The translations under genes and the position numbers were made by a program. A DNA stretch of 64,000 nucleotides from Diphasiastrum complanatum (lineage: Eukaryota > Streptophyta > Lycopodiopsida > Lycopodiales > Lycopodiaceae): contig CM055097.1 of the NCBI GenBank assembly GCA_029204225.1, positions 56,572,699 through 56,636,698 of the forward strand, given 5' to 3'. The notes beneath the pieces were generated by a model. It had not been told where the DNA came from. It saw only the letters and a list, made by a program, of their open reading frames with translations, and did not search any database. Below are positions 1-10,351 of the stretch, piece by piece. Each line of letters starts with the position of its first letter. Positions within the stretch are counted from its first letter, which is position 1.

Positions 1-542
1 TCCCTCAAAAGAATATATTGGAGGAGACGTCGAACAAAATATCCAGCCTTGAGAAACAAGTGGAAGAAACGAAGACATGGGCAGCGCGTCTCAAAAACGA
101 TGGTAAGGTCGGATCTTCAAGCTCGGTTCAACATGCAGTTATGAATTCTACACTAGAAGATGTCTTCTCCGAGCAAGAAAGAAGGACTAAAAAAGCCTTT
201 AATATCCGGGTTAGGGGGATTCCCGACGGGGATAAGCCCATTGTAGAGGCAAAAGACCTCCTTTTAACTAAGCTCACACACACCACGGATGGATTTGATA
301 CAGCTTGGAGAAGTAAGTTTGACACTAATAACTTGTTTATCAAGTTTCGCTCTATGAACAGCCGCAACGCAGCTTTACGCCTTAGAGCCAAATTGAAAGG
401 GACTTTTATTTTTATGGATGATGACCTTACACACACACAATGGCAAGCCAGGAAACAAATTATCCAGGATGCAAATGCAAGAAATCAGCGGGTGGTTTTC
501 ATTGAAGGCAAACCAAAAAATTTTGATAAAATTTCTCAATAG
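1..542 (+). CDS. LINE ORF1-like protein, 5' end cut by the window
   Basis: The reading frame is already open at the window edge and closes with TAG at 540-542. The first part is Lys/Glu-rich with heptad-like spacing, as in the coiled coil of non-LTR retrotransposon ORF1 proteins. The middle holds a beta-strand-like IRVRGIP segment (about 204-224). The C-terminal part has FMDDDLTHTQW followed by a basic helix, which resembles the RRM plus C-terminal domain of L1-type ORF1p, an RNA-binding chaperone of the retrotransposition particle. The downstream endonuclease frame is in the same register, separated only by the TAG. No ATG start can be chosen because the true start lies upstream of the window. 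Assignment rests on architecture and position; sequence identity to any named LINE was not tested. Confidence 0.6.
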   Translation, partial: PQKNILEETSNKISSLEKQVEETKTWAARLKNDGKVGSSSSVQHAVMNSTLEDVFSEQERRTKKAFNIRVRGIPDGDKPIVEAKDLLLTKLTHTTDGFDTAWRSKFDTNNLFIKFRSMNSRNAALRLRAKLKGTFIFMDDDLTHTQWQARKQIIQDANARNQRVVFIEGKPKNFDKISQ

Positions 543-2264
543 GGATTTGGGGCTCTTGGGCAAAGGAGCAGCCCAAGATCCCCTCAGCCTTTACATATTG
601 GTTTTTGGAATTGTAATGGAATACTATTATCTTCTTCAGCAAGTGACTTCCATTCTTTCATGTTGAAATGTGATATCCTTTTGTTAGCAAAGACTCATGA
701 GTCCTTATATAGACCGCTCCCATCCATACAGCATTGCACCTGGCACTCAGCGCATCGGCCCTTTGTGAGAGGGAAGACCTCCTGTGGTTCCGGTGGTGTT
801 GCTTGTCTCACCAAGGATGTTTTCAGTTCTCATTTTAAACTGGCCAAAAGAGATCCATTTGCACGCTTTATTTGGTTTCAGTTCTCTGGTCACTGTTTGG
901 GGCTTTCTCAGGACCTCTTTCTTGCAGTTTGTTACTTTGCACCACAGACATCATCTTTTGCAGATTTTGGTGGTGACCCCTTCCAGGCTCTCTCAGACGA
1001 TATATTCAGCTTTGCACAGCGAGGCCTTATTCTTTTAGCAGGGGATTTTAATGCTCGTAATAGCATCAGGCAAGCTGAGTTTTATGCAGAGAGTGATTTT
1101 CTACAGGTTCGCACATTAGATATGGGCTTTGACAGGACCTCACAGGATGCAGATACTCCAGCTACCCACTTTGGAGAGCAGCTGATTGGTTTAGCAGAGG
1201 CCCATTCCTTAACCATTTTGAATGGCCTTCCTTACTGGCCTTCGTCATATCGTTTTACTTGTCACCCACATGGAGGAGGACATAGTGTTGTTGACTACTT
1301 CATTGGGTCACCGGCTTTGATCCCATTTCTTCATACCTTCTGCATCATACCTCCTACCATTTCGGATCACTCCCTCCTACTTCTATCCCTTGGTCATCAT
1401 AGTACCACAGTCACAACACACAGTCCCACTCATCACCATCGCCTGGTTTTCTCTCCATCTGGTTTTCCCCTTTACACCGAGTCCCTAGTTACTTTTCTCC
1501 AAGACTTCCCCTTCACCTCCTCAGTTGACCAACAAGCTATCCTTTAATCTCAGTCTCTTTTGCAATCTGCCAATACTGCCTATCCTTCGAAAACCTTTCC
1601 TTCGCATAAACGCACTCACAACAAATGGTATGATACAGTGTGCTTCTCATTGCATAAACAAGTTGTATACGCTAGATACCACTCTCCTCACACCCTAGCC
1701 TTGAAACAAAGAGAATATCACAAAGTGACTCCGAAAAAAAAGACAGCTTATCTCCAGTCCTTGGAACAAAAACTTGTTGATGCTATTGCCTCCCCATCCT
1801 CCCATTTCTTTTGGCGGATGTTCTCTAAAAACCCTTATAAACCCGCTCCTATTGCTATTGAATCATGGATAAATAATGCTACTAAGCTTTATACAGTTGA
1901 CTCTCTTTCCATTTCTCTTTCCTCACGCCCTTCAGAATTCACCCTCTTTACCCCGTCCATGGTTGGAAACGCCATCCAAATTGGTCAAACCCAAAAAGCC
2001 ACTGATGTTGACCTCCTAAGTATGGACTTCCTAAAACCAGTTGCTCACATTATTGCCCCATACATTTCCCATATCTTTAACCAATCTGTCATCTTCGGTC
2101 TCCCCACATCGTGGTGCACCAACCTTTTACACCCTATCCTCAAAGCCGGGGATCCTTTGATTGTCGACAACTACCGCACTATTATGATCAGTCATACTAT
2201 GGGCAAGCTATATGGATCCGTTTTACAGTCTACATGCTGTCCAAACTTAGGCAGATGTACTTAA
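543..2264 (+). pseudogene. LINE ORF2 fragment: AP endonuclease and start of reverse transcriptase
   Basis: The frame opens directly after the ORF1 stop and lacks an ATG until 660, although the endonuclease homology (WNCNG, 606-620) starts earlier. Endonuclease landmarks follow in order: GDFNAR (1041-1058), a DYF block near 1290 and SDHS (1362-1373), the C-terminal catalytic Asp-His of the APE-type nuclease that nicks target DNA. An in-frame TAA at 1545-1547 breaks the frame. The same register continues into a basic linker and then the N-terminal RT region, with SMDFLKP, PILKAGD and NYRTIM (about 2020-2190). Homology stops about 25 codons later, so the palm with the YADD-type catalytic motif is missing. 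It is an ORF2 relic that cannot make an active enzyme. Confidence 0.8.
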
Positions 2265-2339
2265 AGGTAATACAGTTCCTCCACTACCTCCACCTTCACC
2301 TTCATTTATCTCAGCCACGTTCATCGAGAGCCATCTGCG

Positions 2340-2695
2340 AGATCACAAGGCCCTTAATGTTCACGTCAGAGTTACTCTGTAACTCCCAAAATGTTGTTGA
2401 AGATGCTAAGAAGTTTTTGGTTAAGGATCTTCAACACCATCATACAGGTATGGAAATTGCATGGTGGCCTAAGAAGGACTCGAATACTCTCGTTATCCAC
2501 TTCACATCGGTATCTCATCGCCATGAAGTTCTGGGGAAGAGATCTAAATTGCAAAATACCAAAATCTTTTTTGACGAAGACCTAACCTTCATCCAAGTCC
2601 AAGAATTAAAGAAAGCAAGACAAGAAGCTCTATCTACTGGCAAACGGCTCATCTACCATGACGATACTATCAGATTTGAGATCGTAAGCCTGTAG
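2340..2695 (+). pseudogene. second LINE ORF1-like C-terminal fragment
   Basis: A frame different from the preceding ORF2 frame encodes a stretch with FLVKDLQ, then TLVIHFTS, then FFDEDLTFIQVQELKKARQ, ending in TAG at 2693-2695. Its order (strand, strand, acidic DEDLT, basic helix, short C-terminal strand) parallels the end of the ORF1 product at 1-542, which has MDDDLTHTQ followed by the same helix. It is therefore a second, diverged ORF1 C-terminus placed after a truncated ORF2. It is followed directly by LINE 3' UTR-like DNA. Either two LINE copies are juxtaposed or template switching joined them; the sequence alone does not decide. Confidence 0.55.
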
Positions 2696-2890
2696 TTAAT
2701 AAGAGTTTGATGCATGAGATTGATCAGAGTTAGAGTTAGAGAACTGAAAATATGTCCAATTGAACCTGTAAATGGTCTTTGCACCATATAATCCTGGCTA
2801 TATAAACTGATCCATCTGTTTGCCATCTTATCTGATGTACTGGTTCGTCTTATACGCCTTTTGGCATGGAAAAGACATTAATATAGCTGC
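2696..2890 (+). mobile_element. LINE 3' untranslated tail
   Basis: Non-coding DNA between the ORF1-like stop and a microsatellite. Positions 2848-2888 are nearly the same as 31228-31268 (shared core ccttttggcatggaaaagac), and in both places a simple repeat follows immediately. This marks a shared 3' end of one LINE family, where the simple-repeat tail takes the place of poly(A). Confidence 0.6.
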
Positions 2891-2892
2891 TG

Positions 2893-2894
2893 CT

Positions 2895-2982
<88 letters not shown>
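2893..2982. repeat. (TTC)n then (CT)n microsatellite at LINE 3' end
   Basis: A TTC/TCT-rich run of about 35 bp passes into an uninterrupted CT dinucleotide run of nearly 60 bp. It produces a spurious LSLSLS open frame on the + strand. Its position right after the LINE tail suggests it grew from the tail of the retrotransposed copy. Confidence 0.9.
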
Positions 2983-2984
<2 letters not shown>

Positions 2985-2989
2985 CCTCC

Positions 2990-5978
2990 GCGCTACCACC
3001 CTGCTCCTCCAAGGATGTAATACTTAGGGCCCTTCCCCTTAGTGCAATCGCTCCTCACAATTGACCGCTCGGCCTCGACCTCAAATTGCTGATTTTCAAC
3101 CCTCACTTACTGCCAGCCCTCATCTTCATCATCACTGCCTTTCTAGCTAATTGCATATAGATTTTTATCTCTACTAATGCAACAGTTGATATTGCAACTG
3201 CTCCCACATCTTTTCACCTGCCCTCAGCGAATTTTACGATTGCCTCGGTAGCGACTCTAATTACGACTAAAACACTCAAGGTAAGTGACCTCACTCTCTT
3301 GTTTGTTGCCTTGACTTATTGCCTTGTCTTGGTTCGGAGATTGATGCCACTTTCCTCATGAGATCTCATATAAAGCAAGCACAGATCTTCTCCCCCCCCC
3401 CGTGTCAAATTGACATTCATGATGTGGAAGCTGATCACCTGTGCATACGCATGCTAGACATTGAGGTACTTGGTATCAAAAGAGTATTAGCACATAGGGA
3501 TGGAACAATTGCGACATATGGTGAATACCTACTGACCTAGGTGACTCTCATGAGCTGGTCATTAAAATGGCCCAGCCAATTAGTCTATCTCAGGTGATTT
3601 CACATGTTACCCACATAGCAGAGTTTAATGCGTGGTTGATGATCTCTTGAAGTCACTCATTCCACTAACACATGTACTTCCGACCATTTCTGCATTGGAC
3701 AATAAAGGTGGGTAAATTTTATCATTAGGGCTCAGCATTCCATTCAAAAATGCACACACAGGAATGAGGGCCGAACTCTACAGAAAGAACTTCATGAACT
3801 TCACTGTTCGATTCTCTAGAGTGTATAACAAATGGAAATTGTGCAACAGCAAAATGACTACTTCCTGCAATTTTTCTTGCCTTCTTCTCCAAAAACCCAA
3901 TAACCTACAAGACTTACTATCATATTAAATAGGAGATATTAGCCAAGAAAAGTCTGCCACAAAAAGGCGATCCCTACTTACCCAAGATCCAGGTCGTCTA
4001 TAATTGAAAATGCCTACTTGTAAGCAACCCGTAATACGCTCTTGCTCCTCCAAAATGGCTTGAGTATAAAGTTCCCTGCAAAGCCCCAGAAAACAAGCTT
4101 TTATGATTCCTTCGAAACTGAGAATGTTTTTTTCAGAAGTGAGCATGCCATGAGTATGAACATTCTCTGAGACAATCTAGAGCAATTGCTTCTGCGCAAT
4201 TGAAGAGTTTTATTACAGACTACCTGCCTCAACACCTACAGCTGATTTGAAAACTGTTGAAGTTTTCAATAGCACACATTGCCTTCTATTTGGGCAGGCA
4301 GACTTGAGCACAGAGACGGAGTTTATGAATCTATCTGTCAAATTGAATATATCCCGACTCTCATGTTTGATTTGAAAAGTCACTAATGTCAATAGGTAAG
4401 CTTCTGTCTCATCAGTACCCAAACATAAGTTGCAATCTGGGTTAATGAATGCAGACAGAATTAATGTCTTTACCTAGCAGCTGCACTGGGTCCAATTGAG
4501 GTCATGGGAGAGGTTGCAGCAACAGTTGCAAGCAAAGACTCGGCTTTGCTTGGACGACAATTGCACAAAACAGTTTTCTGTCGTGAAGCTGCTCTAAACC
4601 CTACCATTTCATTGCCATCATCTGCAAGTCTGAAACTTTCCAATAAGGAAACACCTGAGCTGCTACATTGCAACAGCTCTCCTTTTCTCGCAAACCCACA
4701 AGTTCTCTTCAAGGATGGAGCCGCCACAGCTTGCAAAACAGCTCCAGAAATCTCCAGGGAGCTAAGCCAAGACAGGGCCATATCACTTCTACTTGAAGGT
4801 GCTCCACATGGCAAGATCTGCAACAAGCAAAGAAGCAAGCACCCAAAGAGTCTCAAAGGAGCAGCTGCAAATCTCAGAAATGGGTTTTAGCATGTCAAAA
4901 GCCTGAGCAATTCATATGGACATTAAACAACGTTTGCACACAACCTTTGCACACAAAAGGCTGAGGACAGTGGTTGAGCTCCACTATAATGAGCATTTTT
5001 CACAAGTAGAGCTCCAAGAATAAACCACTTGGATGCAACTCCCATTGCCACTATTCAAGCCCCAAGCATCCTAGTCTCTTATTGACACAAATACGGGTAT
5101 GCCCGACACCATATGTTTTAACACACGTATGCAGTGACACCATGAGCGTTCTAACATGCTGCCACATGCAAGATTTAGGGCTTTTGTCCCATGATACTTT
5201 TCTAGCAATATTACTTATACCACATATATGAAAATTATCATCATTTTTAAAAACTAAGTGCATGCCTAAGAAGAACTGGCTAATTAAGCTTGAGGCTTTG
5301 TTTCATTTAGAGTTTATTTTAGAGTTGCTACTGCGCTAATGCTTATTAGCAGAGTTGCTTATTTCAAACTTATTCTCAATTACTCAGAGATAACTTAGAG
5401 TGCGCGGTTTCGATTCGCTATTACTTGTGCTCATTTGCATCTGATTTGTTTTCTTACTGAATCAATCAAACTTCTTTTTGCGTTCAGTATGTGTCAAAAT
5501 GTATGCATCTTTGTAATATTTTGTAACTAATAGAAATTGTCTGAGAATTCAATGTTTTTTGTTTGGCTGCGTAATCACTTAGTTTCTAGCGATTTCAAAG
5601 TTAGTTGCTAAAGATTGAACGTTATTTCCATCACTACTGTTTTGTTCAATATTGATAGGCGTAGTCATGCCTAGAAGTAGGAAAAGTTTTTGTTTTCACT
5701 TTACAACCTATTTCTGACAATACATCCATACTAAGAGTGGCATCATAGTCTCTTCGGACATTCATCCATACCATGTAAACTGCACGACGTGTTATGAGCT
5801 AACTCAACCAGTAAGAGAAGTATAGACCCAGGAAAAGTTCTCGTGCTATTTAACCAACTCATGCCCATGTGATTCTACGACAATTTTCCGACAGTTCCTG
5901 AGACCATTACATAGGTCTATTGTCTACTATCTAATATCTCTTCTAGCCACTCTAAGGGCGGGCTAGTCACTTCTTGAG
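2990..5978. other. intergenic DNA without a confident gene
   Basis: Mostly unique-looking, moderately AT-rich DNA. A 73-codon frame at 3319-3540 (+) has no recognised domain. Possible minus-strand exons at 3925-4781 are listed separately. Positions 4900-5978 hold only short frames and no LTR, so the copia element that begins at 5979 has lost its 5' end. Confidence 0.5.
3925..4781 (-). other. possible minus-strand split gene with plastid-targeting-like first exon (doubtful)
   Basis: Reading the minus strand from an ATG at 4781, about 100 codons are open, beginning MALSWLSSLE and rich in Ser, Ala, Arg and Lys with few acids, like a chloroplast transit peptide. The frame ends at a splice-donor-like CTAG/GTAAAG near 4472. 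Two more open stretches lie downstream on the same strand (about 4423-4213 and 4063-3976), and each is bounded by plausible AG and GT signals. I could not join all three in one consistent phase, and I recognise no family. A frame of the same length lies on the + strand (4504-4890). It may be a decayed gene, or chance. Confidence 0.2.
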
Positions 5979-6434
5979 ATGAATGATGTTTTAGATATTG
6001 TTGTAGGTTTGGAGGAGAGACCAGCAACACAACAAGATCAAGTGATGTATGACAATAGGGCCAAGAAGCCTCTACACATGATAAAGATGAATGTTACCAA
6101 TGAGCTTCTCAAGGAAGTTGGTAAGTGCACATCATCTTTGGAAGCCTGGGATTCATTGAAGAAGCTTTATGAATCCAAGTCTACTTCTAGAGTGTTGACT
6201 CTAAAAAGGCAAATCTTTTCTTGTTTGCAAAAGAATGATAAAAGTCCAAGTACTTTTGTTTTGAGGATGGAAGCATTGAATGATGAGTTGGCTTGCATTG
6301 TTCAAAAGATCTTGATCAATGAGAAATATAGGCTTCAAGTAAGAGGTGGACCTACATCGACACTTCAAGAGGATGCTATGTTCACAAAGGGCAAATTCAA
6401 GGGCAAAACCAAAAGTAAGTGGTCCAAAGGATAA
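5979..6434 (+). pseudogene. copia Gag, capsid part (internally deleted)
   Basis: Matches the plant copia Gag (UBN2-type) pattern: LDIVVG at the start, then SLEAWDSLKKLYES and VLTLKRQIFS, then a SPSTFVLRMEALNDEL helix. After about residue 110 the usual second half is missing and the frame jumps to a basic FTKGKFKGKTK stretch that normally precedes the zinc knuckle. The N-terminal 30-50 residues are also missing. A TAA at 6432-6434 separates it from the zinc-knuckle frame at 6441. Confidence 0.8.
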
Positions 6435-6440
6435 GATCAA

Positions 6441-7574
6441 GTGGATGCTTCTTCAAGTGGCAAAAAGAATGATAGATCAAAGCTCAAGTGCTTCTATTGT
6501 GGCATCAAAGGACACTTTGCAAGTGAGTGCTACAAGAAGAAGAGAGATCAAGGGGACAAGCAAGGTAATCTTACTCTTGATGAGGATGGTTTCGATGTTC
6601 AAGATGCAAATGATGATGCTTTTGTGATGTCTTCATGTATGCTTGCTAATGATAGAGATCTAGATCCTTGGTGGGTTGATAGTGGAGCAAGTTCACACAT
6701 GACCTTTCACAAAGAGTACTTCACTTCTTTGTTGGCATATAGAGATGACAAGAGGGTGATTTACATGGCCAATAATGGTGAGTGTGCAATCAAAGGGATT
6801 GGCACAATTCCTATTTCTCTCTCTACAAATAGGAATGTTCATTTGGAGGATGTCTTGTTTATTCCATCTATTACCAAGAATTTGCTTAGTGTGAGTCAAA
6901 TGCTAAGTAAAGGCCTCAAGGTGGAGTTTGATGGAGATGCTTGTATGATCAAAAGGAAGGATGTCTTGATTGGAAAAGGTAAAAGGCAAGGGAAGTTGTT
7001 CAAATTAGATGCTTGTGTTATTGCTAACCAAGTTGGATGTGTTGCAAGGGAGCAAATACCTATTCAAGAGGTTTGGCATAAAAGGATGGGACACCTCAAC
7101 TTCAAGACATTGGAGGTAATGGCTATGAAGAAGATCGTGATAGGTTTTCCAAGTTCATCAAGTGACATCAAACATGTCTTTGAGTCTTGTGCTTTGTCTA
7201 AGTCACATAGACTACCTTATACTAGATCTATATCTAGATCTACAAATCATTTTCAACTTGTACATTCAGATATTCATGGATTTACTACAATTAGCAATAG
7301 TGGAGCTAAGATGTATGTAACATTCATTGATGATTTTAGTAGATTTTGTTGGATCTATCTACCAAAGAGCAAGGATGAAGTGTATGATGTCTTTATCAAG
7401 TTTAAGAATGCAAGGGAGAACCAATTTTCCACAAAGATCAAGTGCTTAAGAGTGACAATGGTGGTGAGTACATATCTACCAAGTTCAAGGCCTTTTGTGA
7501 TGAGCATGGGATCAAGAGGGAATATAAAACATCAAGGACCCCACAACAAAATGGAGTGGCTGAAAGAAGAATAG
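6441..7574 (+). pseudogene. copia zinc knuckle, protease and integrase N-terminal half
   Basis: One open frame carries a canonical CCHC knuckle (CFYCGIKGHFASEC, about 6489-6530), then the aspartic protease motif DSGASSH, NLLSVSQ, the GAG-pre-integrase motif VWHKRMGHLN and the start of the integrase core (HSDIHGF, FIDDFSRFCW). The His of the HHCC finger is kept, but CALSKSHRLPY replaces the usual C-x2-C with C-x4-S, so the zinc site is damaged. A frameshift near 7455, just before the second catalytic Asp block, sends translation into an unrelated frame to the stop at 7574. The core continues in another register. Confidence 0.85.
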
Positions 7575-7599
7575 GACTTTATGTGAAAGTGCTAAACCT

Positions 7600-8190
7600 A
7601 TGAGGTTAAGTGCTAATCTTGACAAACCATTTTGGGATCAAGCTTTGTTGTGTGCCAATTTCTTGTGCAATAGGTGGTCGAGTGCTATTTTGGATGGAAG
7701 GACACCTTTTGAGATGCTATTCAAGAGGAGTCCAAGTCTCAACTTTCTAAAAACCTTTGGATGCACATGGTATGTCAACATTACTCTTGATGATAGGACA
7801 AAGGAGGATCCGTCTTCAAGAAGAGGTATTTTTGTTGGATATAGTGAGGTGAGTAAAGCCTACAAGGTTTACATTCCTTCTAATAACAAAGTGATTGTTG
7901 GTAGAGATGTCATCGTTGATGAGGGGAACATTCCAAAAGTGTCTTCAAGCATGATTGATGGTGATGTGGATGGATCTAACATTCTTGATGTTGATAAAAA
8001 GGATCCTACTTTGTATGGTGATGATGATGGACCTTCATCAAGTCAAAATCCAAGGAGAACATCAAGGGAAAGACAAGTATCTTCAAGGCTCACATATGAT
8101 CAAAAGGGTAAAAAAGTAGTTTCTAGAAATTATGTTGCTTTCCTAACCTCTTTGGATGAGCCTACAAGTGTAGATCAAGCAAGGAAATAA
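7600..8190 (+). pseudogene. copia integrase C-terminal half
   Basis: Starts with FWDQALLCANFLCNR and continues with GRTPFEMLF, FLKTFGC, GIFVGYSEVSKAYKVY and a GRDVIVDE block, the conserved order of the copia integrase C-terminal region and the link to RT. The Asp-rich, Ser-rich linker after it is normal for plant copia. A TAA at 8188-8190 stops the frame just before RT. Confidence 0.85.
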
Positions 8191-8208
8191 GAGGAATGGA
8201 TCCAAGCA

Positions 8209-9205
8209 ATGGATCTTGAGTATCAAGCTCTTATGAAAAATGGAACATGGAGATTGGTGGAGTTGCCTAAGGACAAGAAAGCTATTGGATGCAAATGGAT
8301 CTTCGAGGTGAAGACAAACCAACATGGATCCATCAACAAGTACAAGGCAAAGTTAGTCGCAAAAGGATATGCTCAACAACAAGGAATTGACTATGATGAG
8401 ACCTTTGCACCCGTGGCAAAGATGGTAAGCATTTGAGTCATCATTTCACTTGCTACACTTTATGGATGTGATCTTGGAAAATGGACATTTCAAATGCATT
8501 CTTGAATGGTGATCTTGAAAAAGAAGTGTACATGGAGCAGCCCGAGAGCTACATTTCATCTACAAAGCCAAATCATGTGTGTCTACTACAAAAGAGCCTG
8601 TATGGCCTTAAACAAGCACCAAGGAGTTGGTATGCTAAGGATAGCACTTTTTACTCTCTCAAGCCTTTGTTATGAGTGAGTATGATCATTCACTTTATTA
8701 TAGGTTTGCTAGAAATGATGTTACCATCTTGCTAATCTATGTGCATGATATCATCTTGAGTGGTGGAGACAATCAAGATGTGGAGGATATCAAGAATGCT
8801 CTTAAGAAGGTGTTTGAGGTGCATGATCTTGGTAATTTGCATTACATTTTGGGAATAGAAGTCATTAGATCTTTTCAATCTACTTTCATTTGCCAAGAGA
8901 AGTATGCTAACTCTATTCTAGAAAGATTTCATATGGTAGATGCAAAAGTTAGTGATACACCTATGGAGTCTCATGTAAAGCTAACTATAAGAGGTAATGA
9001 AAGATCCTTCGAGGACATTACTCTCTATAGGAAGCTAGTTGGTTCACTCATCTATCTAACCATTACTAGACCAGATCTAAGCTACTGTGTTGGAAGATTG
9101 AGTCAATTCATGCAAGATCCTAGTGAGGAGCATTGGAAGCTAGAAAAGCTCGTTTTGAGTTACATCATTGGAACTCGAGATTTTGGCATATTGTATGAGA
9201 GGTAA
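8209..9205 (+). pseudogene. copia reverse transcriptase, fragmented, catalytic YVDD changed to YVHD
   Basis: Three frames are needed to read the RT: 8209-8436 ([39 protein letters not shown]), 8481-8675 (MDISNAFLNGDL, SLYGLKQAPRSWY) and 8672-9205 (DHSLYYR, HDLGNLHYILGIEV, SLIYLTITRPDL). The strongly conserved catalytic box YVDD reads YVHD (8738-8749), losing one of the two metal-binding Asp residues. Together with stops at 8436, 8675 and 9205 this shows the enzyme is dead. Confidence 0.9.
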
Positions 9206-9249
9206 TCACCTAATCTTTTTGGATTGATTCGGACTATGCTAGATATGTA

Positions 9250-9711
9250 GTGGAGAGGAAATCCATTAGTGCTCAATGTATTTTCATAGCTGATGGAGCT
9301 ATATTATGGATGTCGAATAAACAAGCCACTATCTCATTGTCATCTAGGGAGGCCAAGTACAAAGCTCTTACACATTGCACAAAGGAGATGGTATGGATCA
9401 AGAGGATGATCAAGGATCTTCACTTGTTAAATTCTTCAGAGAGCCCAATCATCTTTTGTGACAATCAATCAGCCCAAATATTGGCAACCAATCCTACTTT
9501 TCATGCTAGGAGCAAGCATATTGAGGTGCAATATCATTTTGTGAGGGAGCAAGTCATTGCAAAGGAGGTGGAGCTTCAACATGTGTCTTCAAGGGAATGT
9601 GTAACTGATATCTTCACCAAAGCATTGGGAAATGACTTGTTCATGAAGCATAGGACATCACTTGGAGTGTTATTAAAGTCCATGCTAAAACTAGTTGAAG
9701 AGGGAGTGTGA
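9250..9711 (+). pseudogene. copia RNase H and polyprotein C-terminus
   Basis: Carries RKSISAQCIF, ILWMSNKQATISLSS, CDNQSA, ARSKHIEVQYHFVREQV and IFTKALG, the usual copia RNase H order. The first catalytic Asp region (normally before RKS) is damaged because a stop at about 9203 splits it. The frame ends with TGA at 9709-9711, which overlaps the first bases of the 3' LTR, a common compact arrangement in copia elements. Confidence 0.88.
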
Positions 9712-10351
9712 AAGATTCAACTAGTTTAATCATATTTGCTATATTTTCATGTTTGGCATATTGAGGCCAACTTTGTTTTTAGACTTAGAGATTGACTTTC
9801 AAAGTTCATTAGTTTAAATGTCATTTGAATAAACACTTTTTGAAAGTGTGGGAAAGTTAGAAGGGAGTTTGAGTAGATTCAAATTTGAATGTTCTTGGGT
9901 ACTTTGAATCTAGACCCAAAGATAGTAGGGTTAGCATTTTGGAGGGAAAGCCAAGTGGCCAAATAGGGTTTGAACATGTTATAAAAGGATGTAAATTGTG
10001 GAGAGAGCGATCTTCTCTCTTCTCTATCTCATTTCATGCTTATACATGGTTCTCTTGGGTTCTACTATCCATTGTTGCACTATACTTGTGATTGCATGCA
10101 ATTCTATGTGTAGAATGATATGTATTTGCTATTTTTGGATCCACGCGTGTGAATTACAGTAGCTTGCTGGTTTTGTACAGACAACAACATTACTTTATCA
10201 TTTCATTCAATTTTTATCAAGTTCTATTAGTGTTTGCATCTCATTTTGTGTGTAGATGCTAATTTTTTCTACATTGGTGAGGTTGGTAGTGTATTTCTCT
10301 TTCTAACCAATTTCAAGTGGATTGGATCTTAATGATCTGAAATCTTTCACA
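9707..10351 (+). repeat. 3' LTR of the copia element (645 bp)
   Basis: Bounded by inverted ends TGTGAAAGATT and AATCTTTCACA and preceded by a purine-rich tract (gaagagggag) that acts as polypurine tract. A TATAAAAGG box at 9980-9988 lies just upstream of a CT-rich stretch where transcription would start. A full-length second copy of this LTR stands alone at 52495-53144, which independently confirms both borders. Confidence 0.95.
9980..9988 (+). promoter_or_regulatory. TATA box inside the copia LTR
   Basis: TATAAAAGG in the middle of the LTR, conserved in the solo LTR copy (about 52770-52778). It fits the U3/R boundary of a retrotransposon promoter. Confidence 0.6.

Larger units (their letters stand above)
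5979..10351 (+). mobile_element. decayed Ty1/copia retrotransposon with 3' LTR, 5' end missing
   Basis: Gag, protease, integrase, reverse transcriptase and RNase H occur in copia order on the + strand, followed by a purine tract and a 645-bp LTR. No matching 5' LTR or primer-binding site is found upstream. The first gag codons correspond to the middle of a normal gag N-terminus, so the break is near 5979. Several stops and frameshifts (about 6434, 7455, 7574, 8190, 8436, 8480, 8675, 9205) interrupt the polyprotein. The neighbouring DNA at 10352 begins AGATC, but no partner target-site copy can be found because the 5' end is gone. Confidence 0.9.

Noticed and set aside
2820-3020. 66-codon frame with long Leu-Ser run
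   Set aside because: Translation of the CT microsatellite.
4504-4890. 128-codon + strand frame
   Set aside because: Fully overlaps the equally long minus-strand frame, which at least has a donor-like end; no domain on the + strand.
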